From Deltaproteobacteria bacterium (lineage in GTDB: Bacteria > Myxococcota_A > Polyangia > JAAYKL01): a DNA stretch of 37,080 bases. A program made the position numbers and the translations under genes. The notes below the pieces were generated by a model. The model saw nothing but the letters and a program-made list of their open reading frames with translations. It was not told the DNA's origin and did not search any database. Location of the stretch: contig JAFGWT010000360.1 of NCBI GenBank assembly GCA_016937015.1, positions 1 to 37,080 of the forward strand. The letters are read 5' to 3'. Shown here one piece after another: positions 24,447-32,378 of the stretch; position 1 is the first letter of the stretch; each line of letters opens with the position of its first letter.

Positions 24447-24913
24447 AGTGTTCCTTTAATGACCTTTTCACCGGCATTGTTTGAAACAGTGAATTCGGCA
24501 CGCAGTGTGTTATTGGATTCCAGCCCAATCAGATTGCCGCGGAACCCGTCCCTGTTATCGCCTTCAATCCAGCAGCGCACTGTTTGACCGTCCATCATTC
24601 CGGACAATTGCAGGGGTGAACCGTCGACAATCAGATTTCCGGTGATGCGGTTTTGGTCCACAGTCAGGGCAAGCGATGTGGGTTGGCCGTCGCTGGTGTT
24701 TCCGTTTGCGTTGATGGTTCTGGTAGCGTGGCGCCGCTTTTGTGTCCCCGCCGATGTGACTGTTTTTGTGGACGTCTCGGCCGGTGTTCGTTCTGATTGC
24801 GCAGTGGCCTTGGGGCCGTCGTTGCCGCACCCGGCAGCGAGTATTGCGATGAGCAGTGCGACGACCGCGGTAATGAATCCCTTCATGTTATGAACAAAAA
24901 ATAATATTTTCAT
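24437..24913 (-). CDS. Small lipoprotein coupled to sctQ-like gene, unknown
   Basis: A 158-residue predicted lipoprotein: hydrophobic signal ending ILAAGC (Cys about 29), a Ser/Thr/basic linker (about 34-75), then a beta-rich domain (SLALTVDQNRITGNLIVDG ... LRAEFTVSNN). I do not recognise the domain. The ATG at 24913 overlaps the stop of the preceding sctQ-like gene as ATGA and follows GGAGGTG closely, so translation is coupled; an internal ATG at 24886 would also keep a signal peptide. Type III secretion systems often use a small lipoprotein pilotin, and its position behind sctQ makes that worth considering, but nothing in the sequence proves it. Confidence 0.7.
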   Translation of the reverse strand: MKILFFVHNMKGFITAVVALLIAILAAGCGNDGPKATAQSERTPAETSTKTVTSAGTQKRRHATRTINANGNTSDGQPTSLALTVDQNRITGNLIVDGSPLQLSGMMDGQTVRCWIEGDNRDGFRGNLIGLESNNTLRAEFTVSNNAGEKVIKGTLTN

Positions 24914-26058
24914 GGCACCTCCGTTATTTCCAGTGCGAGCTCTTTTCCAATCTCAACCAGCTGACCTCTGCAAAGTAACTGTCCATCGGCCATCAGACAA
25001 ACCGCATCATTGATAGTGCGATTCAGTTTCAGGATACGCCCGGGAACCAGTGATGATGCCTCCGCGACAGTCATTCTAAGGCCAGAGATCTCAATGGTGC
25101 AGGGAACTTCCGCATTACTGACATCCTGACGATTGCTGGTCAGTTGGGTTTGAGTCTGTTCTGTTGAGTCATTCATGGCAAATCTGTCCTTTATCTGAAT
25201 GTCATCCGAGTCAGTCCATTCCGCGGTTAGCGCAAAGTAACCACTGTACAGATGGATATCATTTTTCAGGGTGCAGTCTGTGCGCGGCAATTTTGAAAAA
25301 AGTCTGGGCGGCAAAGACAGCTCGTCGATGGTGACGGCGTCACCTGTTGCAAGGGTAAGACAGGATGCGGATGTCAGCGTCGTTCGGCCGATAATGCAGC
25401 TGAACACCGTTGGCAGTGTATCGGGATTTCGTGTGGCCATGGGTGCGAGGCAGGGGAGTGGGGCGGAGAATGTGTCGTTGTTTATCATCAGAAAATGGAA
25501 AGACTGTTCACCGATCATTAGCCGCGCAGCCAGATAATGGATTCTATCGGGCTCATTTGAGAAAAAGAGACGAAGTTGTCTGGGGGTATCCAGTATGCCC
25601 CTTATTTCGCCATCCCAACCGCTTCGGTGAGCCATATCGGAAGCGACCAGCGCGGCAATCTGAATAAACACACCCCTGTCAAATGATCTCAGTGCCGCGG
25701 CGCTGCCGGGAACTATTCGGTGTAGCGCTGTATTTACAACGCGCTGGAAGCCGTCCGTGGGCAGTACGATGGCAATGCGTCCCTGGTGTGACCGATCGAC
25801 GATGGCCAGGGCTACAAAATGGGATGGCAGTGCCGGGTGCGAGGGCCCGATGCGGTCGATGGTTATTGCGGCGTGGGTAGTATGGCAGAGTGCGGCAAGG
25901 GCAGGCAGCGCATATGGCCCCCTTCCGCCTGTGAGGTATTGTTGCAGTCGACATATCCGTTCCGCGACGGACTGGGTCAGCTTTCTGGGAACCGGTGATG
26001 AAACAGCGGAAGTCTGCGCCGGATCTGCCAGTTGAATATGAGATTGCGGGGTATGAAT
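24910..26058 (-). CDS. sctQ: SctQ/YscQ-like SpoA-domain protein (type III secretion C-ring), AUU start
   Basis: A 382-residue protein ending in a SpoA (FliM/FliN C-terminal) domain, about residues 318-382: VPCTIEISGLRMTV, SLVPGRILKLN, VCLMADGQLLCRGQLVEIG. The earlier part has the SctQ pattern (GRIAIVLPTDGFQRVVNTAL, then LRSFDRGVFIQIAALVASDM). A GTG at 25671 would give only 253 residues and cut this conserved part, yet the frame stays open to 26086 with no ATG, GTG or TTG upstream. An ATT at 26058 has a perfectly spaced GGAGG (26064-26068), so AUU is the likely start. SctQ forms the cytoplasmic sorting platform of type III secretion. No other type III gene is in the window. Divergent from a Ser/Thr kinase. 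Confidence 0.8.
   Translation of the reverse strand: MHTPQSHIQLADPAQTSAVSSPVPRKLTQSVAERICRLQQYLTGGRGPYALPALAALCHTTHAAITIDRIGPSHPALPSHFVALAIVDRSHQGRIAIVLPTDGFQRVVNTALHRIVPGSAAALRSFDRGVFIQIAALVASDMAHRSGWDGEIRGILDTPRQLRLFFSNEPDRIHYLAARLMIGEQSFHFLMINNDTFSAPLPCLAPMATRNPDTLPTVFSCIIGRTTLTSASCLTLATGDAVTIDELSLPPRLFSKLPRTDCTLKNDIHLYSGYFALTAEWTDSDDIQIKDRFAMNDSTEQTQTQLTSNRQDVSNAEVPCTIEISGLRMTVAEASSLVPGRILKLNRTINDAVCLMADGQLLCRGQLVEIGKELALEITEVP
25174..25192 (-). promoter_or_regulatory. Possible internal start for a short SpoA-only product
   Basis: An in-frame ATG at 25176 (residue about 295, MNDSTEQ) is preceded by AAGGA at 10 bases. It would yield an 88-residue protein made only of a Gln/Thr-rich linker and the SpoA domain. 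Yersinia YscQ and its relatives make a comparable C-terminal product from an internal start. Spacing is slightly long. Confidence 0.4.
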
Positions 26059-26068
26059 ATCAGCCTCC
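26056..26068 (-). promoter_or_regulatory. Ribosome site and AUU start of sctQ-like gene
   Basis: On the minus strand GGAGG (26068-26064) is followed by CTGAT and then ATT (26058-26056). AUU initiation is known from infC, where it allows feedback by IF3. This is the only well-placed start for the conserved reading frame. Confidence 0.55.
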
Positions 26069-26122
26069 GTTGATTCAAGTCCGTTTTATTCCGCATTATT
26101 AGGCAAATGTGAACCGATTTTC

Positions 26123-26157
26123 TTGCCCCCTGTCAAGCTAGCATATATAAATCAACT
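26123..26157 (+). promoter_or_regulatory. Sigma-70-like promoter for a leaderless kinase mRNA
   Basis: TTGCCC (26123-26128) and TATAAA (26146-26151) are 17 bases apart. The ATG of the kinase begins 7 bases after the -10 box, where transcription would start. No Shine-Dalgarno precedes the ATG. A TTGACA (26136-26131, minus strand) within the spacer may be a -35 for the divergent sctQ-like gene. Confidence 0.45.
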
Positions 26158-27294
26158 ATGACAGATGAGCTGATCGGCAAAGAAATTCTTGGGCAGTTTC
26201 GCATCGTTGAAAAAATCGGCAGAGGCGGGATGGGGGCAGTATACAAGGCGGAACAACCGGCAATGGATCGCGTGGTGGCGATTAAGATACTGCACGAGAA
26301 GCTTGCAGGACGGAAGGATCTCGTATCCCGGTTTCGCCGGGAAGCCCGCGCCATGAGCCGTCTGTCGCATCCCAATACAGTGAGGGTGTTTCTTTACGGT
26401 CAACTCGAGAACACCGGGCAGTTATACATTGCGATGGAGTACCTGAATGGGCTCGATTTGGCTAAAAATACCCGGGTCGAAGGTCCCATGGATCCACAGC
26501 GGGCCGCCAAAATTATGATTCAGGTGCTCGGCGCACTTGAGGAAGCGCACGACGTGGGGGTGATTCATCGGGATTTGAAACCCGAAAACATCCTCCTTAC
26601 ATGTCAGGGCGGCATCGAAGACACGCCCAAGGTGCTCGATTTTGGACTTGCCAAGGTGCAGGACCAGAAGATGCGTCCAGGTTCAATGGTGCTGACCCGA
26701 CAGGGCATGGTATTTGGAACACCGGAATTCATGTCGCCGGAACAGGCGCGGGGCGAAGAGCTCGACGCCCGGTCAGATATTTATTCCGTAGGCATTATTT
26801 TGTATGAGATGCTCACAGGTCGCTTGCCGTTTCCTCGGTGCAAGCCAATGGAGTACATTACCCATCAGATTAACACGCCGCCCATTCCGGTCACTGAGCG
26901 GCGGCCGGAGCTGAATATTCCCAAAGAGCTGGACGCCATCATTGGCAAGGCACTGGAAAAGGATCGCAATAATCGCTATCAGTCCGCTGCGGAATTTGCG
27001 CAGGCATTGCAGGTGCTGCTGCCCGTGGAGGAGCAGTCCGGGCCGATGCACGCGGTACCTCGCGTGGAAAGAGCCATCACGCAGCCTGTGCCACAGGAAC
27101 GACGCCTGAGTACGTCGGCAGCGCCGTCATCGTCTTCGAAGCAGGGGCAGGGCAAAGGACTGGTTATCGCCCTGCTGCTGATAATTGTTGCGCTGCTTGG
27201 TGTGGTGGCCTGGCTTCTCGCTACAGAAAAGACACAGACCAACGCTGTTGTTGTGCCCACAAGTATTTCGACAGGACATACCGCAGACAACTGA
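26158..27294 (+). CDS. Hanks-type Ser/Thr protein kinase, membrane-anchored
   Basis: A 378-residue PknB-like kinase. Catalytic domain about 14-290: glycine loop IGRGGMGAVYKA (about 20-31), Lys in VAIKIL (43), HRDLKPEN (137-144), DFG (161-163), GTPEFMSPEQA, DARSDIYSVGIILYEMLTGRLPF. All catalytic residues are present, so it should be active. A Ser/Pro-rich linker (about 300-330) leads to one transmembrane helix (about 333-357) and a short outside tail without PASTA or other sensor domain. It phosphorylates unknown proteins on Ser/Thr. The neighbour across the divergent promoter is the sctQ-like gene. The start is supported by family alignment and the promoter arrangement; there is no ribosome site. 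Confidence 0.95.
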   Translation: MTDELIGKEILGQFRIVEKIGRGGMGAVYKAEQPAMDRVVAIKILHEKLAGRKDLVSRFRREARAMSRLSHPNTVRVFLYGQLENTGQLYIAMEYLNGLDLAKNTRVEGPMDPQRAAKIMIQVLGALEEAHDVGVIHRDLKPENILLTCQGGIEDTPKVLDFGLAKVQDQKMRPGSMVLTRQGMVFGTPEFMSPEQARGEELDARSDIYSVGIILYEMLTGRLPFPRCKPMEYITHQINTPPIPVTERRPELNIPKELDAIIGKALEKDRNNRYQSAAEFAQALQVLLPVEEQSGPMHAVPRVERAITQPVPQERRLSTSAAPSSSSKQGQGKGLVIALLLIIVALLGVVAWLLATEKTQTNAVVVPTSISTGHTADN

Positions 27295-27523
27295 CGGGAT
27301 CGATTTGGTATTCTGATTGTCCAAGTGCACTCGTGGGGTGTAATTCTCTGAAACAGCGAATTTAATGTCTCATTTGTGTATCATTCCGGTGACTATCAGT
27401 GAACATTTTTGCAGTAATGCACTGATTGATTCTCCGTTACACGCAGGGTGATGCATCGATGAAAAATAATAATTAAAAAACGCTGATTACCGTTTGATAG
27501 AAAGCATTTTTAGGAGTAGGTTC

Positions 27524-27625
27524 ATGAAAAATTTTTCAGTGCTTTCACGGTACTGGACCGAAGCAGTTTTCAGGCAACTTTGTAATTTTCAGGCTTCCGG
27601 CAAATTGTTTCGGTTAAACGAATAG
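27524..27625 (+). CDS. Possible 33-residue leader peptide or small protein
   Basis: ATG at 27524 with AGGAG 7 bases upstream opens a frame of 33 codons ending TAG at 27623-27625 (starts MKNFSVLSRYW, ends GKLFRLNE). The peptide is fairly basic and aromatic and has no clear membrane segment. Its last codons lie inside the inverted repeat at 27604-27635, the geometry of a translation-sensing leader upstream of the transporter gene about 100 bases on. Unrecognised; could be chance. Confidence 0.35.
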   Translation: MKNFSVLSRYWTEAVFRQLCNFQASGKLFRLNE

Positions 27626-27635
27626 ACCGAACAAT
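27604..27635 (+). promoter_or_regulatory. Inverted repeat at end of small frame, upstream of MFS gene
   Basis: ATTGTTTCGGT pairs with ACCGAACAAT with one bulged T and an 11-base loop. A nested dyad TTCGGTTAAACGAA (27609-27622) shares the centre. It may be an operator for the transporter/acs genes or an RNA hairpin. No T-run follows. Confidence 0.45.
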
Positions 27636-27729
27636 ACCAACAGAGAATCGAACAGGTCTAAAGCGATATGGATTCCGTTCATACACACCTTATTTGTTTT
27701 CTAAATTCCAAGTCGAAAGGAACGCATAA

Positions 27730-28983
27730 ATGTCGGAAAAAGTGATGAACCGCTGGCTGGCGGTGGTTGGGGCAATTTTGATTCAATTGGCGCTGGGCGC
27801 GATTTATGCCTGGTCAGTCTTTACTCCCTCCCTCAAGGAAGCCGGATGGTCAGTGGCCCAGACACAGTATGTGTTTTCAGCCGGACTGGCGGCATTTGCC
27901 GTGGTGATGGTGTTTGCCGGCAGAATGATGCCCAAAATTGGACCGCGAAGGCTCGCTATTGCAGGCGGTGTGGTTCTCGGTATCGGATACGCGCTCGCCG
28001 GATTACTGAAGACGACTGATTTTGGTCCGGTGTTTGCGCTTATCGGCCTGGTTGGTGGTGCCGGTATCGGTTTGGCGTATGTGGTGCCAATCGCCGTGGG
28101 GGTACGCTGGTTTCCCGACAAAAAAGGTCTCATCATGGGACTGGCCGTGGCAGGATTTGGTTTTGGCGCCATGGGCTGGGTGAAGGGCGCTGGCGCATGG
28201 GGACATCTGATTGAAAATGTTGGGCTGTCAAATACGTTTGCCATCTATGGTATCGCCTTTCTGCTAATGGTGGTTGTTGGCGGCATGTTCATGGTATTCC
28301 CGCCCGACGGCTGGAAACCGGCCGGTTGGAATCCGCCCGAAGCCAAAGGCGGCGCACCGGCAACCGGCGCGTTGAACTTCACTTCCGGGGAGATGCTGAG
28401 AACACCTCAGTTTTACATGATTTTTCTTTGTTTCGTAGCTGGCGGCGGCGCAGGCCTGATGAGCATTGGTTTAATGAAGCTCTATCCAATGAAGGCATTG
28501 ATGGAAAACGGTGTCAGCGAAGCGGCGGCGAGCGGTATCGCGGGAACGGCAATGGCGGTTTTCTTTTCGTTGGCCAACGGCATGGGGCGCATTGGCTGGG
28601 GCGCGCTCAGCGACAAACTGGGGCGCAAATTATCCATTATTATTATGCTGGCAACTCAGGGCGCAATAGTGCTGGCTTTCCCCATGATGGCGGGCAGCGA
28701 ATATCTGCTTTATCTGGGCGCTACCATTATCGGATTCAATTTCGGCGGCAACTTTGCGCTGTTTCCTTCCATTACGGCAGATACGTTTGGTAACAAATTC
28801 GTTGGTCAGAACTATCCCTGGGTGTTTCTCGCATATGGTGTGGGTGGCATTGCCGGTCCCATCATGGGCGGCAAGCTTGGCGATATGGGTAATTTCCCGC
28901 TGGCTTTCACGATTTGTGGTGTGGCAGTTGTTGCGGCGGCTATCGTGGCCGCACTGATTAAGCCCGCTCATAAGACGGCATAA
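27730..28983 (+). CDS. OFA-family MFS transporter (oxalate/formate antiporter type)
   Basis: A 417-residue membrane protein with about 12 hydrophobic helices. The OFA subgroup is shown by the first helix ALGAIYAWSVFTPSL, by GGAGIGLAYVVPIAVGVRWFPDKKGLIMGLAVAGFGFGA, and by GRIGWGALSDKLGRK in the middle loop. The family exchanges or imports small organic acids. ATG 27730 has AAAGGAAC about 8 bases upstream. Because acetyl-CoA synthetase begins 90 bases downstream on the same strand, a monocarboxylate such as acetate is a reasonable substrate, but OFA members carry many substrates. Confidence 0.92.
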   Translation: MSEKVMNRWLAVVGAILIQLALGAIYAWSVFTPSLKEAGWSVAQTQYVFSAGLAAFAVVMVFAGRMMPKIGPRRLAIAGGVVLGIGYALAGLLKTTDFGPVFALIGLVGGAGIGLAYVVPIAVGVRWFPDKKGLIMGLAVAGFGFGAMGWVKGAGAWGHLIENVGLSNTFAIYGIAFLLMVVVGGMFMVFPPDGWKPAGWNPPEAKGGAPATGALNFTSGEMLRTPQFYMIFLCFVAGGGAGLMSIGLMKLYPMKALMENGVSEAAASGIAGTAMAVFFSLANGMGRIGWGALSDKLGRKLSIIIMLATQGAIVLAFPMMAGSEYLLYLGATIIGFNFGGNFALFPSITADTFGNKFVGQNYPWVFLAYGVGGIAGPIMGGKLGDMGNFPLAFTICGVAVVAAAIVAALIKPAHKTA

Positions 28984-29003
28984 TTTTTCTACGTATAATT
29001 TTG

Positions 29004-29019
29004 TCGCAGGACGCTGCGA
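29004..29019 (+). promoter_or_regulatory. Short GC-rich hairpin in the MFS-acs gap
   Basis: TCGCAG and CTGCGA arms with a GACG loop, no T-run. A TATAAT box at 28994-28999 just upstream may be the -10 of an acs promoter, with no good -35. Confidence 0.3.
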
Positions 29020-29072
29020 TACGACATTGTTAATAGGCGGGGATTTCCCTGCAACAAAAGAGGAGTCGACTC

Positions 29073-31025
29073 ATGGCAGATAAATTTGAACCGATTGCAG
29101 AATTTCGTGAGAACGCGTGGATTAAAAGCATGGACGAGTACAAAGCATTGTACGACCGATCCATCAGCGACCCGGAAGGCTTCTGGGCGGAGCAGGCCGA
29201 GCAGTTTCACTGGTTCAAAAAATGGGACAAGGTATGGAATTACAATTACGATCGGCGCGAAGGCAAAATCAAAATTGAGTGGTTCACCGGCGCAAAGACC
29301 AATATTACTTACAACTGCCTTGACAGACATCTTGAAAAACGTGGCGACCAGGTGGCCATCATTTGGGAAGGCAATGATCCCTCTGAAGTAAAGAAGATCA
29401 CCTATAAAGAGCTGCATGAGCAGGTATGTCGTTTTGCCAATGTGCTTAAGGCGAATGGCGTTAAAAAAGGCGATCGTGTCTCTTTGTACATGCAGATGAT
29501 TCCTGAGCTGGCGGTGGCGATGATGGCCTGTGCCCGTATCGGTGCGATTCATTCCATTTGCTTTGGCGCCTTTTCGCCGGACGCACTGGCCGATCGCTGC
29601 AACGACTCGGATTGTAAAATCGTAGTGACTCAGGACACCGGTCTGCGCGGAACCAAAAACAACGTGCCGATGAAAGCCAACGCCGACAAAGCCGCTGGCA
29701 AAGCCAGCTGCATTGAGAAAATCATCGTGGTGAAACGCACGGGCGTTGAAGTGGCCATGCAGGACGGTCGGGATCTGTGGTGGGAAGACGAAATGGCAAA
29801 AGTTGCTGCGGATTGCCCCTGTGAAGAAATGGATGCGGAGGACCCGCTGTTCATTCTGTACACCTCCGGTTCCACCGGCAAGCCCAAAGGCGTGCAGCAC
29901 AATGTGGGTGGCTACATGGTTTACACCGCCATTACCCACAAATACATTTTCGATTATCACGATGGAGACATCTATTGGTGCACCGCGGACATCGGCTGGG
30001 TAACCGGTCACTCCTATATCGTATACGGACCGCTTCAAAATGGCGCCACGTCCATCATGTTTGAAGGCGTGCCCACATATCCGGAGCCCGATCGGTTTTG
30101 GGAAGTCTGCGAAAAACACAAAGTTAATCAGTTCTACACCGCCCCCACCGCCATTCGCGCGCTGATGGCGCAGGGCGACAAATGGACGCAGACCCGCGAT
30201 TTGTCCAGCCTTAAACTGCTCGGATCCGTGGGCGAACCGATTAACCCCGAAGCGTGGATGTGGTACCACAAAAACGTGGGTAACGAGAAATGTCCCATCG
30301 TGGACACGTGGTGGCAGACAGAGACCGGTGGTATTCTGATTACGCCCCTTCCCGGTGCCTGGGGTACCAAGCCCGGCAGTGCGACGCTGCCCTTCTTTGG
30401 CGTCAAACCGGTTATTCTTGAGCCCGAGACAGGCAAGGAAATTACCGACACCGTGGCATCCGGCGTGCTTGCCATCAGTCAGCCCTGGCCGGGGCAGATG
30501 CGCACCGTATATGGGGATCATGACCGTTTTGAGGAAACCTATTTCGATATGTATAAAGGGTTTTACTTCACCGGCGACGGTGCCCGTCGTGATGAAGACG
30601 GCTACTACTGGATTACCGGCCGGGTGGACGACGTGATTAACGTATCCGGTCACCGTATGGGAACCGCTGAAGTTGAGAGCGCACTGGTATCTCATCCCAA
30701 GGTGGCTGAGGCCGCAGTGGTTGGTTTCCCCCATGATATTAAAGGTCAGGGCATTTATGCGTACGTGACGCTGATTGTGGGCGAGGAATATTCCGACGCT
30801 TTGAAAAAAGAACTGGTTGCGCATGTGCGCACGGAAATCGGCCCAATTGCCAGTCCGGACATTATTCACTGGGCGCCCGGTTTGCCCAAGACCCGCTCCG
30901 GTAAAATCATGCGCCGTATTCTGCGTAAAATCGCCGAAAACGACACCGGCACCATTGGTGATACCTCCACACTGGCCGATCCATCTGTGGTGGAAGACCT
31001 CATTAAAAACGATCCGCGCAAATAG
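29073..31025 (+). CDS. acsA: Acetyl-CoA synthetase (AMP-forming)
   Basis: A 650-residue enzyme of full family length. It converts acetate, ATP and CoA to acetyl-CoA, AMP and PPi. Visible motifs are [18 protein letters not shown] (about 69-86), the adenylation loop [15 protein letters not shown] (about 262-276), WWQTETGG (about 413-420), YYFTGD-type [32 protein letters not shown] (from about 496, split here only for naming) and the C-terminal catalytic Lys in [11 protein letters not shown] (about 610). In characterised Acs that Lys is controlled by acetylation. ATG 29073 has GAGGAG 9 bases upstream. It follows the OFA transporter on the same strand and ends in an intrinsic terminator. The long open frame on its opposite strand is a shadow. 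Confidence 0.97.
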   Translation: MADKFEPIAEFRENAWIKSMDEYKALYDRSISDPEGFWAEQAEQFHWFKKWDKVWNYNYDRREGKIKIEWFTGAKTNITYNCLDRHLEKRGDQVAIIWEGNDPSEVKKITYKELHEQVCRFANVLKANGVKKGDRVSLYMQMIPELAVAMMACARIGAIHSICFGAFSPDALADRCNDSDCKIVVTQDTGLRGTKNNVPMKANADKAAGKASCIEKIIVVKRTGVEVAMQDGRDLWWEDEMAKVAADCPCEEMDAEDPLFILYTSGSTGKPKGVQHNVGGYMVYTAITHKYIFDYHDGDIYWCTADIGWVTGHSYIVYGPLQNGATSIMFEGVPTYPEPDRFWEVCEKHKVNQFYTAPTAIRALMAQGDKWTQTRDLSSLKLLGSVGEPINPEAWMWYHKNVGNEKCPIVDTWWQTETGGILITPLPGAWGTKPGSATLPFFGVKPVILEPETGKEITDTVASGVLAISQPWPGQMRTVYGDHDRFEETYFDMYKGFYFTGDGARRDEDGYYWITGRVDDVINVSGHRMGTAEVESALVSHPKVAEAAVVGFPHDIKGQGIYAYVTLIVGEEYSDALKKELVAHVRTEIGPIASPDIIHWAPGLPKTRSGKIMRRILRKIAENDTGTIGDTSTLADPSVVEDLIKNDPRK

Positions 31026-31050
31026 TTTCTGCGTGAGTCAGTAGTCTTAA

Positions 31051-31086
31051 AGGGCGACTTTCGTGTTTGGGAGTCGCTCTTTTTTT
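31051..31086 (+). terminator. Intrinsic terminator after acsA
   Basis: A 9-bp stem (AGGGCGACT with AGTCGCTCT, one G-T pair), a 12-base loop and a run of seven T. It lies 26 bases past the acsA stop codon. The clearest terminator in the window. Confidence 0.9.
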
Positions 31087-31365
31087 ATCATTAAAAAAAT
31101 AATTCCTCTTTGATATTGGCGGTTTACCGGCGATGTCGCCAATAATGCGCGGGCAGCGTCTTGACCCATACGCCTCTGGATTTCATAGAATATTATGATT
31201 TTGTAAGCCCAGAACAGGTATGCAACTCTGAGTCGCGCGCAGAAGGCTATAACGATTCGAAACCTGTTTGAAAGCTGTATCAGACTGTAAATACAGCGAA
31301 TCGGCAGGACGAATAGCGCTGTTGCCATCACAAATAGCCCGACGGGGTATAGAAAGGGAATTTGC
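31087..31365. other. Gap between acsA terminator and roadblock gene
   Basis: The plus strand shows no gene. On the minus strand a frame of 106 codons runs from ATG 31367 to 31047 with hydrophobic stretches, but it overlaps the terminator, has no ribosome site and its ATG overlaps the roadblock ATG; I doubt it is real. Confidence 0.35.
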
Positions 31366-31713
31366 ATGTTTAATACGGAGGGAATACTAAAAAAACTGAA
31401 TGATGTGCCAGGGGTTCATCAGTCGCTGATTGTGGGACGGGACGGTTTTGTGATTAGTCATCTTGGGGATATGGAGGCGGATTCGGTGGGCGCAGTCATA
31501 TCGACAGCGATTGGTGCCATCGAAGCGATGGGACGGGATTGCAGACAGGGAAATCTGTTTGAAGTGATGGCCGAATACAATGGCGGCGTGGTGATTGCGG
31601 CGCCCATCAGGAACGATGCGGTGCTTGGCGTTGTCGCTGATGAGTCTGCCAATCTGGGTGGAGTGCGATTCGTAGTGAAAAAGAGCATTAAAGAGCTGGA
31701 GCAGGCCCTGTAG
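31366..31713 (+). CDS. Roadblock/LC7-domain protein (MglB-like)
   Basis: A 115-residue single-domain protein. The roadblock fold is indicated by ILKKLNDVPGVHQSLIVGRDGFVISH (about 7-32), ADSVGAVISTAIGAIEAMG (about 38-56), then LFEVMAEYNGGVVIAAPIRNDAVLGVVAD (about 63-91). Bacterial roadblock proteins such as MglB act as GTPase-activating partners of small Ras-like GTPases in polarity, or serve in sensing complexes. No MglA-type GTPase is in this window. ATG 31366 has AAAGGGAA 6 bases upstream. The next gene (31773) is on the same strand after 59 bases, so they may be co-transcribed; a GCGCC/GGCGC hairpin lies between them. Confidence 0.9.
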   Translation: MFNTEGILKKLNDVPGVHQSLIVGRDGFVISHLGDMEADSVGAVISTAIGAIEAMGRDCRQGNLFEVMAEYNGGVVIAAPIRNDAVLGVVADESANLGGVRFVVKKSIKELEQAL

Positions 31714-31772
31714 GCAATGGGTCAGTTCAAGTGAAATGGCGCCGATGGGCGCAGTAAACCATATGGGGGTGA

Positions 31773-32237
31773 ATGATGAAAAGAACAGTGGATTCCCGGG
31801 CAGCACAGGGTGTTTTATACGGTCTGTATAAAGCGTTATATAACATAACCGGTTCCAGCGCGGCAGCTGTGATGCGTCAGGCGGCACCGGACATTCTGGC
31901 GGAACTGGGAAAGCTGGGCGTCTCTTTTGATTGCGTGGATGATGTTCAGAAGCTGTCGTCGAAGCTGGGAGAGACCATGGAAAAAACCGGAATGTGCGAC
32001 AAAATGGAAATGACGCTAAACGGTGATAAATTGACTGCAAACATAACCAATTGTGCCTTCCATGATTTAACCAAACATCTCGAGGCGGACGGTATCCCGC
32101 CGTTTGGGTGTCCGTTTGCGGCGCTGACCATTGCCATTGCCGAAAAAAATCTGGGCAAAAAAGCCCGTCTCGTGCACCTCGCCCCAATCCCCGGCGGAAA
32201 CCCGGGGGACACTCAGCTGGATGTGCAGCTGTTTTAA
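31773..32237 (+). CDS. Unrecognised 154-residue Cys-containing cytoplasmic protein
   Basis: Starts at tandem ATGs (31773, 31776) after GGGGGTGA. No signal peptide or membrane helix. The N-terminal half is helical (VLYGLYKALYNITGSSAAAVMRQAAPDILAEL in two runs); the second half has four cysteines at DCVDD, MCDKM, NCAFHDL and GCPFAAL. The GCPF near the end loosely recalls V4R/4-vinyl-reductase-type ligand-binding domains, which bind small molecules or metal, but I cannot claim the family. It follows the roadblock gene; paired genes of this sort may form a sensor plus adaptor. Function unknown. Confidence 0.75.
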   Translation: MMKRTVDSRAAQGVLYGLYKALYNITGSSAAAVMRQAAPDILAELGKLGVSFDCVDDVQKLSSKLGETMEKTGMCDKMEMTLNGDKLTANITNCAFHDLTKHLEADGIPPFGCPFAALTIAIAEKNLGKKARLVHLAPIPGGNPGDTQLDVQLF

Positions 32238-32289
32238 ATCGAACACTTAATTAATAAGGCATGCTGTCACAGACGCCATGGCGCGTTTG

Positions 32290-32303
32290 CCCTGTACACA
32301 GGG
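32290..32303. promoter_or_regulatory. Perfect inverted repeat before ABC-F gene
   Basis: CCCTGT and ACAGGG arms flank AC. It is about 75 bases upstream of the ABC-F ATG, in a 141-base gap. Could be an operator or a short hairpin; no T-run. Confidence 0.3.
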
Positions 32304-32378
32304 AGTGGGGTGTGGTAGCGCTGCGGGCGCAATATGTGGGTGCGGTTGGCACCGGGCAAAAACGGAAGCTGTGGTTCA

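Larger units (their letters stand above)
27295..27729. other. 435-base intergenic region before the MFS gene
   Basis: Holds a dyad ATCAGTG/CACTGAT (27395-27401 and 27420-27426), a 33-codon frame with an excellent ribosome site (27524-27625) and an inverted repeat overlapping its end (27604-27635). No larger gene is visible. Confidence 0.5.

Noticed and set aside
25679-25954. 91-codon minus-strand frame
   Set aside because: It lies in another frame inside the extended sctQ-like gene and is rich in Arg/His/Pro as shadow frames are.
28989-30869. A 626-codon open frame opposite acsA
   Set aside because: It mirrors the well-supported acetyl-CoA synthetase gene on the other strand; the translation has no recognisable domain and arises from codon bias.
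31047-31367. 106-codon minus-strand frame with hydrophobic segments
   Set aside because: Its 3' end is the acsA terminator, it lacks a ribosome site, and its ATG overlaps the roadblock ATG. Left as a doubtful frame.
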